Assembly (NCBI RefSeq): GCF_012912105.1
Contig: NZ_QMEA01000014.1
Coordinates: 16,551-80,550, forward strand
Reading direction: 5' to 3'
Length of the DNA: 64,000 nt
Origin: Brasilonema sp. UFV-L1
GTDB taxonomy: Bacteria > Cyanobacteriota > Cyanobacteriia > Cyanobacteriales > Nostocaceae
The notes beneath the pieces were generated by a model. That model made no database searches and had not been told where the DNA came from. It saw only the letters and a list, made by a program, of their open reading frames with translations. A program made the translations under genes and the position numbers. Below, piece by piece: positions 1 to 8,513 of this stretch. How positions within the stretch are numbered: position 1 is the first letter of the stretch; each line of letters starts with the position of its first letter.

Positions 1-1
1 A

Positions 2-334
2 GATTTAGTTGCTGCAGCCTCTCAGCGAGAAGCCGCACTGTTACGCGAAGGAAATCAGCTTTGGGGACAAATGCAAGGAGTGAAAGAACGCATCACTCAA
101 GCCAAAGAACTATTGCGGAAAATTCAACAACGACGACAGGAAGTGCAAGCCAAAGCAGCCGAAGCACAAACAGCACGTGCTAAAGCACAACAGGCGCAGC
201 GCTTAGAAACCAGTGGCTGGTGGAATGCTGCAAGCAGCTATTCTAGTGGATATGACGATTTAGAAGAAAAGTTTCGCCGTTGGGAAACTGAAGATGAGTT
301 AGAACAAATGAAGCGAAATATGGGAAAATCATAA
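2..334 (+). CDS. TIGR04376-like coiled-coil protein, 3' part only
   Basis: The reading frame is open from base 2 through the stop at 332-334. Residues DLVAAASQREAALLREG precede the first Met at base 71, so this is the C-terminal part of a gene that starts outside the window. The visible 110 residues are highly charged and rich in Ala, Gln, Glu and Lys, typical of a long coiled coil (about residues 10-75), then a short Trp/Tyr/Ser segment (SGWWNAASSYSSGYDD) and a charged tail. The pattern matches my memory of the cyanobacterial TIGR04376 family, whose function is unknown. Family assignment is by recollection; that the gene is real and truncated by the window edge is clear. Confidence 0.62.
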   Translation, partial: DLVAAASQREAALLREGNQLWGQMQGVKERITQAKELLRKIQQRRQEVQAKAAEAQTARAKAQQAQRLETSGWWNAASSYSSGYDDLEEKFRRWETEDELEQMKRNMGKS

Positions 335-339
335 TGTTT

Positions 340-500
340 ATTGGACGAACCGCCTTAGCGTTTGCGAAGCGCCCCCTATGCCTTCGGCACGGCTTCGCCT
401 ATCGGGGCTAGCGTGTCCGTTAGCGCAGCGTGCCCGCAGGGCATAGGACATAGACGCCAAGCGCGTAGCGTGCGCCTTAGCGCATAGAACGCCAAGAAAA
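340..500. repeat. Cluster of small palindromic repeats
   Basis: This GC-rich stretch is built from short interlocking palindromes (GCGTAGCGTGC, CTTCGGCACGGCTTCG and similar). It includes one copy (373-407) of an element running CCCCTATGCC...GCCTATCGGGG, which recurs at 8121-8156 in opposite orientation and at 13872-13906. Such repeats are common between genes in filamentous cyanobacteria. It lies between two convergent genes and could fold when transcribed. No coding role is apparent. Confidence 0.7.
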
Positions 501-553
501 GAGAAAAGAAAAGAGAAAACAGAGAATTTCACTAATCATTTAGGATTGCTATT

Positions 554-3500
554 TTACCTTGCTTCGCTAATACTCAGCACATCTTGTAATAACTTGCGTT
601 CTTCGATGGGCAGTTCTAGCAAAACACGTCTATCGCCTTTTGTCTCCCGATAGCGGACAGCAGCATTGAGAAGCCGGAGGGGAATTTGGAATTCAGGACG
701 ACTTCCTACTACTTCTTGCCAAACTTCCAGCCATGTTTGGGCTGCTTTGTTGCTTACGATTTCTGACATCAATGCATTGATGGTTTTTTCTCGGACAAGT
801 CCTTGTGCTAATGGTGCGGTGATTTGATGTTTGTTGTAAAGTTCAATCAAGGTTGTGATGCGGGTTTTCCATAACGCTGTGTCGTTTGTGCTGTTGAAAA
901 GATTTCGTAAAATTAACTCGATGTCTTCCGCAAACACATCATCTGTAGACTCTATACGCTCAAGTGCATTGTCTAACGCTGTGATGCCTTCCTCCCAACG
1001 ATTTAGCCCTAGAATTGCGATCGCTCGATTGAAGAAAACATAGGAAGATTGTTCGCCGAGTGCGATCGCGCGATCGCAGGATGCCAAAGCTTCTTCGTAA
1101 CGTTGAAGTTCGTTTAGCGCCCAACCTCGGTTTGTCCAAACCCAAGCAAAATTGAGGTTAAGCCCAATCACTTTGTCATAGGATGCTAAGGCTTCCTGGT
1201 AGCGTTGAAGTTTATGCAGCAACCAGCCTCGCTGTACCCAAGCCCAAGCATAATTGGGGTCAAGCGAAATCGCTTTGTCGTAGGATACCAAAGCTTCCTC
1301 GTAGCGTTGCAGCTTGTCCAGCACATCACCTCGCTTTACCCAAGCCCAAGCATAATTGGGGTTAAGCGAAATCGCTTTGTCGTAGGATACCAAAGCTTCC
1401 TCGTAGCGTTGGAGGTTTTCTAACACATCACCTCGGCTAGCCCAAGCCCAATCATAATTGGGGTTAAGCGAGATCACTTCGTCAAAGGATACTAAAGCTT
1501 CCTCGTAGCGTTTGAGATAACCCAGCAAATCGCTTCGATTAGCCCAAGCCCAAGCATAATTGGGGTTAAGCTCAATTGCTTTGTCGTAGGATACTAAAGC
1601 TTCCTCGTAGCGTTGGAGTTTGTCGAGCACGTCGCCTCGGTTCGCCCAAGCCCAAGCATAATTGGGGTTAAGCTCAATTGCTTTGTCGTAGGATACCAAA
1701 GCTTCCTCGTAGCGTTGGAGGTTGTCTAACACGTCGGCTCGCTTAGCCCAAGCCCAAGCATAATTGAGGTTAAGCTCAATTGCTTTGTCGTAGGATACCA
1801 ATGCTTCTTCGTAGCGTTGCAATTTTTTCAGCGGCCAACCTCGGTTAGCCCAAGCCCATTGATAATTGGAGTCAAGCTCAATTGCTTTGTCGTAGGATAC
1901 CAAAGCTTCTTCGTAGCGTTGGAGTTTGTCGAGCACGTTGCCTTGCAAACACCAAATGCTAGCATCATCAAAACCAAGCGAAATCACTTTTTTGTAGGAC
2001 ACCAAGGCTTCCTTGTAGCGTTTAAGGGACCAAAGTACCGCTCCTCGTACTAACCAAACCCAGGCATAATTAGGGTCAAGCAAAATCGCTTTGTCGTAGG
2101 ATAGCAAAGCTTCCTCGTAGCGTTGAAGGTTGTCTAGCACATCACCTCGGTTCGCCCAAGCCCAATCATAATTAGGGTCAAGCGAAATCGCTTTGTCAAA
2201 GGATGCTAAAGCTTCCTCATAGCGTTCAAGGTTATTTAAGCAACGTCCTTGTGCTGACCAATCTTGTGCATGACTGCGAATTTCCACCAATTTCTCTGCA
2301 TATCGCAAAGCATTAGCATAGTCTTTCTTTTTACAGCAATTCTCATATTCCTGCCAGTACGCTGCTACCCGAGGATCTTCATCATCATCTTCCATTGCTT
2401 CAAGTGCATAAAGCACATATTCTCGTTCCACTACAGCATCAGGTGGAAGCGGTTCTAGACGTTGCTGATACTTGAAATGATTTCGTTCGTAAGGAAAATC
2501 ATCAATTCGCGCTTCATTGAACTGTTGTCCTAAATCATCAAACCACCCATTTTTCCTGATTTCATCAATATCGTGTCCCAACCGCTGCTGCAACTCTGTG
2601 CGCGTGTACCAAATTCGCAAAAAGTCAATAAATAATCGTATCGGTTCATCTCGCTGCTTCTTCACCTCCAAACAAAACCGCATCAGTGGTTCGTGCAGTT
2701 CATAAAACGACTCACGCCCAATGAATTCAGAATTAACGTAGCCCTTCTCGCGCAAATCTTTAAGTTGACTTGATGCTGTCTGATGAGTAATAAAACAGCG
2801 TTGGGCAATCTCCTTCACAGTAACAGCACGGCGACGGTCTGCGAGAAATTCAATAATTTTTCTTTGCTGCTGCGAAAGCCAAGACATCCGCGCTTGATAG
2901 TAAGGTGTCAAATCATCCAGCATCCGCATGAACGGTTCTACCAGTTCATCTAGCAACTTACGCGTGAGGAACTGAGAGAAAATCACGTAGACGCGGGGGT
3001 TTCCACCAGAGAGGTGATGGATGGCGCGGATGCGATCGCGTCCCGTTGGTGTTTTAATAAAATCTTCTAGTTCCTTATCCCCTTCTAATTCAGCAATATG
3101 CCTCAACAAATCCACAGCTTCATCTAGCGTCAACTCCTCTAAATGATGAGCATAAAAGAAGTTATAAAAAGGGTCATCTTTACGGATGATTCCATCAAAC
3201 AAACTTTGTGCTGTTGCCAAAATTGTTAAAAATGAATAATTCTGTATATAAGCCCGCAGTTGCTTTTGCCCAATATCACCTAAGCCGTTAAACACATCAT
3301 CTAGATTTTCCATCAACAGCAGTAGAGTGCGTTTCCCAACAAATTCTCTGAGCAATGCTGCGGCTTGATGTTCAGCTTCTTGTGGCGATAACTGATATAG
3401 TGCTTCAACTTCTTGATTTAATTTCGCATCATATTCTGCTGGATATTCTTTTTGAAGCGCTCGAAATATCCGCAACAGCAAATCTAAAAACGATGTAACG

Positions 3501-3772
3501 CCCCACTCTTCCTCTCTCAACCATGCGATAACTAACTTATCTTGTAAGTCTTTCATTTTAGAGACGCGGTGATACATCAGTGTTATCATGTGCGTCTTTC
3601 CGATACCTCGCATCCCCAGCAACAGGCGAAAATGTTTATTTGCTGTTAGTACACTTTCACGAATCAATTCAACTAAATAATCTGCCAACTGATGACGCTG
3701 GACAAAAATTGCTTCCAAAGTTTCTGGAGTCATCAGACTAGGAGTAAAGCGAGAGAGGAAGGTGCTTTTCAT
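554..3772 (-). CDS. STAND/AAA-type ATPase with winged helix and long TPR array
   Basis: A 1072-residue protein. The N-terminal P-loop ATPase has Walker A GMRGIGKT (53-60), Walker B LLLLMENLDD (about 150-159) and a GGNPR motif (256-260) typical of ORC/Cdc6-like and STAND NTPases. Residues about 300-375 look like a winged helix (KIIEFLADRRRAVTVKEIAQ). From about 480 to 940 there are a dozen or so 34-residue TPRs built on YEEALVSYDKAI and NPNYAWAWANRGD. The tail after about 940 is unassigned. No signal peptide or membrane segment is seen. The start lies 4 bases from the upstream ATPase stop, so the two are almost certainly co-transcribed. STAND proteins of this plan are ligand-triggered switches, often in regulation, cell death or defence; the ligand and output here are unknown. 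Near-identical repeats point to recent internal duplication. Confidence 0.85.
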   Translation of the reverse strand: MKSTFLSRFTPSLMTPETLEAIFVQRHQLADYLVELIRESVLTANKHFRLLLGMRGIGKTHMITLMYHRVSKMKDLQDKLVIAWLREEEWGVTSFLDLLLRIFRALQKEYPAEYDAKLNQEVEALYQLSPQEAEHQAAALLREFVGKRTLLLLMENLDDVFNGLGDIGQKQLRAYIQNYSFLTILATAQSLFDGIIRKDDPFYNFFYAHHLEELTLDEAVDLLRHIAELEGDKELEDFIKTPTGRDRIRAIHHLSGGNPRVYVIFSQFLTRKLLDELVEPFMRMLDDLTPYYQARMSWLSQQQRKIIEFLADRRRAVTVKEIAQRCFITHQTASSQLKDLREKGYVNSEFIGRESFYELHEPLMRFCLEVKKQRDEPIRLFIDFLRIWYTRTELQQRLGHDIDEIRKNGWFDDLGQQFNEARIDDFPYERNHFKYQQRLEPLPPDAVVEREYVLYALEAMEDDDEDPRVAAYWQEYENCCKKKDYANALRYAEKLVEIRSHAQDWSAQGRCLNNLERYEEALASFDKAISLDPNYDWAWANRGDVLDNLQRYEEALLSYDKAILLDPNYAWVWLVRGAVLWSLKRYKEALVSYKKVISLGFDDASIWCLQGNVLDKLQRYEEALVSYDKAIELDSNYQWAWANRGWPLKKLQRYEEALVSYDKAIELNLNYAWAWAKRADVLDNLQRYEEALVSYDKAIELNPNYAWAWANRGDVLDKLQRYEEALVSYDKAIELNPNYAWAWANRSDLLGYLKRYEEALVSFDEVISLNPNYDWAWASRGDVLENLQRYEEALVSYDKAISLNPNYAWAWVKRGDVLDKLQRYEEALVSYDKAISLDPNYAWAWVQRGWLLHKLQRYQEALASYDKVIGLNLNFAWVWTNRGWALNELQRYEEALASCDRAIALGEQSSYVFFNRAIAILGLNRWEEGITALDNALERIESTDDVFAEDIELILRNLFNSTNDTALWKTRITTLIELYNKHQITAPLAQGLVREKTINALMSEIVSNKAAQTWLEVWQEVVGSRPEFQIPLRLLNAAVRYRETKGDRRVLLELPIEERKLLQDVLSISEAR

Positions 3773-3776
3773 GTTC

Positions 3777-4937
3777 TCAACCTCTCAATAATTTCCAGTA
3801 ACGTTTAATCAGCGAATAGCGAAAGCAATATCCTTCACTTTGTCGAATAATATAGTAATCACGTTCTAAAAGTCTTAATACAGTGCGTGCCATTTCTTTG
3901 TTTTGTGTTTCTGGCTCTTGTTTGAGATTGTGAAACAACTCATCAAATAACAAAGGCTCGTTTGAAACTGCCAAAACATCAAGTAAATTTAGAGCATAAG
4001 GACGTTGCTCGTCATTATAGTAATTATCAATCCGCTCTCGATAATGATCCATCTTCCAAGGATTGAGTGGATCTAATAAACAATCTTCGATAGTTTTAGT
4101 GATAATTGCTGCATCCACCTTTTTGCCCCGCATTTTTAGTTTAATAATCAGGTGGTGAATGTAGAAGGGAATGCCATCCATTGCTTGAGCTATTGCAGCA
4201 GCACTTACCCATGAATCAGTCGTAGAAATATTTTCTCCTAAAAGTAACCTATGGGTCAAATCATTAGCATCAACATAAGACAGTGGCGGTATATCTGCTG
4301 CATACATATCATTTGTCGGCTCGTTTGTGTATCCTTCTTTTTTCAAAGAAGCAATTACATGATGCAAGCCAATAGAACCCGTAAACACCATCCTGACATC
4401 GGGGTACATTTGACGGATAGAACGCAATGTATCCAAAATCTCCATTGCCGCTTGATTGCCAACATTACCCAGCATATATGGAACTTCATCCCAAAGCAGA
4501 ATGACTTTGCGCTCTTGATTTTCAACCAAATCGGCTATGGTTTCTGTCAGCAGTCTTTTCCAGTGGGGAGCAGCAAATTCAGGTAACTTGAAACCGCTGA
4601 ATTCAGCACCACTAATTTGTGTCAATAGCTGGCGCGTTCGCCTTGCTGTTCGCCGTAAGCCACTTGAGTATTCTTCTACATCTTGCAAAACAGTCTCCAC
4701 AAATTCTAAGGGCGAGCGTACTTTCTCCAAGTCATGGTAAACAGGTAACTTGTCCTTTGGCGCTTCTGCTTGCATCTTCTTAATCATGCAAGTTTTGCCC
4801 ATTCGCCGTTCTGCATTCAGCATCAAGCTTTGTCTGTCCAAAATTTCCCAAAACTCCGAAATCAGCTGATCTCGTCCAATAACCTCATCTGGCGAAATTT
4901 GACCTCCAGGGTTAGCCCTCAATTTTTGCGGTACCAC
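3777..4937 (-). CDS. AAA/ORC-like ATP-binding protein, partner of the STAND-TPR gene
   Basis: A 386-residue P-loop ATPase with Walker A in AERRMGKT (42-49), Walker B in VILLWDE (145-151) and a sensor-like stretch MVFTGSIGLHHV (about 199-210). The C-terminal 80 residues resemble a winged-helix lid (LLDVLAVSNEPLLFDELF) ending in a basic tail. It belongs broadly to the archaeal/bacterial ATPases related to ORC/Cdc6. It is the first gene of a probable two-gene operon with the larger TPR-bearing ATPase. The inverted repeat at 4961-5008 sits 24 bases before its start and is a plausible control site. No membrane segment is seen. It may be a regulatory or sensing partner rather than a replication factor; that is inference. 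Confidence 0.8.
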   Translation of the reverse strand: MVPQKLRANPGGQISPDEVIGRDQLISEFWEILDRQSLMLNAERRMGKTCMIKKMQAEAPKDKLPVYHDLEKVRSPLEFVETVLQDVEEYSSGLRRTARRTRQLLTQISGAEFSGFKLPEFAAPHWKRLLTETIADLVENQERKVILLWDEVPYMLGNVGNQAAMEILDTLRSIRQMYPDVRMVFTGSIGLHHVIASLKKEGYTNEPTNDMYAADIPPLSYVDANDLTHRLLLGENISTTDSWVSAAAIAQAMDGIPFYIHHLIIKLKMRGKKVDAAIITKTIEDCLLDPLNPWKMDHYRERIDNYYNDEQRPYALNLLDVLAVSNEPLLFDELFHNLKQEPETQNKEMARTVLRLLERDYYIIRQSEGYCFRYSLIKRYWKLLRG

Positions 4938-4960
4938 TATAATCTATACCTCCATAATAT

Positions 4961-5008
4961 ACGTTTCGTTAAACGTACGTCAAAAATAACGTATGTTTAA
5001 CGAAACGT
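4961..5008. promoter_or_regulatory. Inverted repeat upstream of the ATPase operon
   Basis: Two 20-base arms (4961-4980 and 4989-5008) pair with a single mismatch around the 8-base spacer CAAAAATA. Each arm carries the core CGTTTCGTTAAACGT or its complement. A T5 run follows on the plus strand, but no plus-strand gene ends here. On the minus strand, the direction of both neighbouring genes, no T run follows the hairpin, so a simple glutaminase terminator fits poorly. Position just ahead of the ATPase start makes an operator likelier. It could also be a tiny mobile repeat. Confidence 0.6.
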
Positions 5009-5081
5009 TTTTGGAGCACTGGTGATCAAACTAGTAAAGCTTTGTTGATATCAACGACATTTGATTTGGTGTGGGAGGATG

Positions 5082-6062
5082 TCACTTGCGCCAACACTCG
5101 AACAAGTGTAAACCAAACTGCTGTGAAAGTTCCTCACAAACCTTAACCCCTCGAACACTATTACCGCGTGAATCTAATGGTGGTGAAAACACTCCAATTC
5201 CCATGACATCTGGAACAATAGCAATAATTCCGCCAGAAATTCCACTTTTTGCTGGAATACCAACCTTATAAGCCCATTCACCAGCAAAATTATACATTCC
5301 GCAGGTGTACATAACACTGAGAATGTCTTTAACGTAACGGCTATCCACAGCTTGTTTTCCGGTCATGGGATTGATACCCTTGTTAGCTAAAGTAGCCGCC
5401 ATGACTGCTAAATCATGACAATTCACCATCACAGAACACTGTTGGAAGTAAAGATCTAATGCTTGTTCAATATTTTGGTCAATCATGCCAAAATTGAGCA
5501 TTAAGTGAGCCATTGCACGGTTACGATGTCCTGTGATACGCTCTGAAGTAAATACTGAAATATCAACAAACACATTGTGACTTGTGTATTTCTCGAACAT
5601 ATCCAGCATCCGGTTAAGACGTTCAGTAGCATCTGACCCTTTAATCAAGCTGGTAGTTGCTATAGCCCCCGCGTTGACCATTGGATTGTAAGGTCGCTTT
5701 GATTTCTCATCAAGGATAATTGCGTTAAATGCGTCTCCTGTCGGTTCTACACCAACTCTAGTCAAAAGATAATCTCGTCCATGATCCTCAAGCGCCAGTC
5801 CATGAACGAATACTTTAGAAATCGATTGAATCGTAAATAGTTGGTTGTAGTCCCCAACTTCATAAACATCGCCGTTGACAGTAGCGATACAAATGCTAAA
5901 TAAGTCTGGATTGACTTTTGCAAGTTCCGGAATGTAGTTTGCTACGGTTCCATCCCCTCGTGATTCATACTTTGAATGCAAGTCCTCAAGAAAAGATTGC
6001 AATGAGGATGCGATTGTTTGTAAATCTTCTTGCTTTACCATAAAGCTGACAGCTGGGTACAA
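5082..6062 (-). CDS. glsA: Glutaminase (serine-dependent, cytosolic)
   Basis: A 326-residue enzyme hydrolysing L-glutamine to glutamate and ammonia. The SxxK catalytic pair is SISK (Ser80, Lys83), in the context [10 protein letters not shown], and the conserved [11 protein letters not shown] follows at about 126-136. The C-terminus has the family signature [11 protein letters not shown]. Length matches the GlsA family, a beta-lactamase/PBP-like fold. No signal peptide is seen, so the protein should be cytosolic, unlike the second glutaminase at 53047-54168. Translation could also start at the Met eight codons in (MVKQEDL). It is transcribed alone, with an 870-base gene-free stretch upstream. 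Confidence 0.95.
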   Translation of the reverse strand: MYPAVSFMVKQEDLQTIASSLQSFLEDLHSKYESRGDGTVANYIPELAKVNPDLFSICIATVNGDVYEVGDYNQLFTIQSISKVFVHGLALEDHGRDYLLTRVGVEPTGDAFNAIILDEKSKRPYNPMVNAGAIATTSLIKGSDATERLNRMLDMFEKYTSHNVFVDISVFTSERITGHRNRAMAHLMLNFGMIDQNIEQALDLYFQQCSVMVNCHDLAVMAATLANKGINPMTGKQAVDSRYVKDILSVMYTCGMYNFAGEWAYKVGIPAKSGISGGIIAIVPDVMGIGVFSPPLDSRGNSVRGVKVCEELSQQFGLHLFECWRK

Positions 6063-6929
6063 AACATTACATTTTTCTTTCTACTTTGGACGATATTTTT
6101 TTTGACTGGATTTTATATATTCGATTTGTACATATGAATCTAGTTAATTCTCTCATTAGTAATTTTGCTTTGCTAGTCAAAATTGTTATTAACCAAACAT
6201 TAACTTTACTGTTTTGTCCACGTAATTTAAATTTGTAATTTATTTTACTTGCATTCCTAGTAAACCCTAGAGTCCATGTGTATTAGGAATTACCTAAACT
6301 GTCCAGCTGCTTCTAAAAAGTGATATTTCTTAAAGTGAACTTAAACACTCTTATTATATTTCTTGGTTAAACTGTGCTACTGCTTGCAAAACAACCCAGA
6401 AACAAGACTTAAAAGCTCGTACTTTGCAAATCACATTTCTTATGTAGTGATTTCAATCACTACATATGTCTATTTTGTATATAAACTGATTCTTATGGTA
6501 AAACTACTGTAAATAAAAATTAAAGTATGGTATTACCAAATATTTGGACAAGCGAATACCATCAATTCTTTTGATAAGCAAGCGTATACGCTACCCTGAT
6601 TAATTTAATTACCAAATATTATTAGGTTTTTCTAATCGAATTTCTAATATAAGAAAAAAGTGTTACACAGCCAAAATGCTCTTTTGAGTAAGGTTTTGAG
6701 CTAGCGAGGCGAGTTTGAATTTGATAAATTTACTGAGAATTGTGCCCAAACCCTGATTTCCAAGCATAGGAGTTCGTGATAGTCTGTTGCAGTTAGAAAA
6801 TGCAGTTGTTAAAAGCAAAAAGTGAAAGCAGAACGAGTTTGAGTGTTTAGGGATATCTCACTCTAAGTGGTCCAAGCATCCCGCAAATTATGAAACTTTT
6901 GTTCTTCAGTCGCTTTAATTATCAGACGC
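6063..6929. other. Gene-free AT-rich region between glsA and rlpA
   Basis: About 870 bases without a credible gene. As the divergent space between glsA and rlpA it should hold both promoters. The only clear structure is the perfect palindrome at 6441-6466. AT-rich stretches such as TTTTCTAATCGAATTTCTAATAT near 6630 could be promoter DNA, but no consensus can be assigned. Confidence 0.5.
6441..6466. repeat. Perfect 26-base palindrome
   Basis: TATGTAGTGATT (6441-6452) and AATCACTACATA (6455-6466) are exact inverted repeats separated by two bases. It lies in the divergent region, nearer glsA's start (380 bases) than rlpA's (460 bases). The size and symmetry suit a dimeric regulator site or a cruciform. 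No T run marks it as a terminator. Confidence 0.6.
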
Positions 6930-8039
6930 ATGAATCAAAAACATTTGTTGACTGTTGTCGCTGTGTTTACTGCTGTTTTTGGGATACAGTCAGTAGGTCG
7001 TGCTCAAACGACCAAGGAAATGTCTCCCGCTTTGCCACTCGCTTCTAGTGATGTGGTCAAAGTAGGAGAATATAAATCCCAAGCAGAAAACCTCACTTCA
7101 AAGGCTGTGATGACTGAAATTCACACTCATGAAGTGGCAGGACGTCAGGCGGCAACACTCTATATTCGCAACATCCCCGTTCTTACCTTTTTGGGTCAAA
7201 ATGTTGGTAACAAGCCAGCAGCAAGTGCTCAAATAAAAGTCGGTGCATTTAGTGATGAAGATAGCACAGAAGATGCAAGTAGCCCAACAAAGGTAGCATC
7301 TATTGGGGCAAGTATTGGGGCAAGCATAGATGTCAAAAATCAAGCTAATTATACCAAAAATGACCCAGTTCAGAGGGCTTCAAGAGTAGCCGCGAAGATA
7401 AACCAGCTCATCTGGGACAAAGTAGACGCCAATAAAATTACTGTAAGTTGGAAAGCAGGAGGCGAGTCTACAGCAAATCAAGCCCAGAAAAATGACCAAG
7501 CTGGTCAGCAATTGCAACAAGGTCGCTACATCATCAAGGCAAATGGTAACGAAATTGTAGAAATTGATGATGATACAAGGTTAGCACAGACAACCAAAGA
7601 TCGAGCCAAAGATGCTCTGCAAGCAACAAATCGCCTGCGCAGACTAGTAGGTAACGCATCTCCCTTGAATGAAATTGCTGATTTACCCACGCGATCGCCA
7701 GTATCGATATCAAAGTTACCACAGATCATTGCTAGACGAGTACGAGGCGGTTCTGGGGGTATGGCTTCTTATTATGGCTATGATGGCTCTGGCAACCGTA
7801 CTGCCACAGGCGAGAGATTTAATCCAGAAGGGATGACTGCTGCCCATCGCAGCTTACCCTTTGGAACACGAGTTCGTGTGACTAACACCCGTAATGGTCG
7901 TTCTGTAGTGGTGCGAATTAATGACCGAGGACCATTCATTCGTGGTCGAATTATTGACCTTTCTGTAGCTGCAGCGCGGATTTTAGGAATGATGGGTAGC
8001 GGCGTTGCACCTGTGCGGATAGAAGTCATAGGAAGGTAA
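6930..8039 (+). CDS. rlpA: RlpA-family septal ring lytic transglycosylase-like protein
   Basis: A 369-residue exported protein. A signal peptide (residues 1-25, ending GRAQ) is followed by a long low-complexity linker, then a double-psi beta-barrel RlpA domain at about 273-369. That domain carries GMASYYGY, the TATGERFNP segment, [11 protein letters not shown] and the NDRGPF catalytic Asp motif. RlpA proteins cleave or bind denuded peptidoglycan glycan strands during division and cell separation. No lipobox Cys is seen at the signal cleavage site, so it is probably periplasmic and not lipid-anchored. No SPOR domain is present, as usual for cyanobacterial members. A repeat region follows directly downstream. 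Confidence 0.9.
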   Translation: MNQKHLLTVVAVFTAVFGIQSVGRAQTTKEMSPALPLASSDVVKVGEYKSQAENLTSKAVMTEIHTHEVAGRQAATLYIRNIPVLTFLGQNVGNKPAASAQIKVGAFSDEDSTEDASSPTKVASIGASIGASIDVKNQANYTKNDPVQRASRVAAKINQLIWDKVDANKITVSWKAGGESTANQAQKNDQAGQQLQQGRYIIKANGNEIVEIDDDTRLAQTTKDRAKDALQATNRLRRLVGNASPLNEIADLPTRSPVSISKLPQIIARRVRGGSGGMASYYGYDGSGNRTATGERFNPEGMTAAHRSLPFGTRVRVTNTRNGRSVVVRINDRGPFIRGRIIDLSVAAARILGMMGSGVAPVRIEVIGR

Positions 8040-8086
8040 GAGTAAGGGATGAAGAAGATGAGGAAGAAACGAGGGAAGCAATGAGG

Positions 8087-8440
8087 GAATGAGGGAAACT
8101 TCTCCCCAATACTCGCGCTTCCCCGATAGGCAACAGCCGTGCCGCAGGCATAGGGGGCGCTCTTGCAACGCTCTCTACCCCACTGCCCCTAATCCCCACT
8201 CGCTGCGCTGCCTACGGCACGCTACGCTAACAAATTCACGCATCGCGTAGCGTTGCGAGTGAAGCGAAGCAATCTCAAAATTCGCTCATTAATAATTCTT
8301 TTTTTGAATTTTGAATTTTGAGAGAAGTTGGAGCGGAGGTTTCCTCCGTAGACGCTTTGCGGCTTGCCGCAGGCATCCAATCTTCGGTGATTTTGAATTC
8401 CTCCGCAGGAGGTCTCCCCATCTCCCCTCATCTCATACCC
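8087..8440. repeat. Palindromic repeat cluster between rlpA and panC/cmk
   Basis: About 350 bases made of short palindromic units (GCGTAGCGTTGCGAGTGAAGC, CCTCCGTAGACGC, TCCTCCGCAGGAGG). One unit at 8121-8156 is the inverted copy of the CCCCTATGCC...GCCTATCGGGG element seen at 373-407. A TTGAATTTTGAATTTTG stretch adjoins. No gene is supported here. Confidence 0.7.
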
Positions 8441-8513
8441 CTAATTGCTGGTTTCCTCCTCAGTTTCAGATATAAACTACTGGGGAGAGATAGACAACAC
8501 TAGGGGTATTTTT

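Noticed and set aside
338..532. 64-codon minus-strand frame
   Set aside because: It runs through the palindromic repeat cluster and has repeat-derived composition.
1183..2053. Plus-strand frames opposite the STAND-TPR gene
   Set aside because: Periodic antisense of TPR codons; no ribosome site or domain, and the minus-strand gene is clear.
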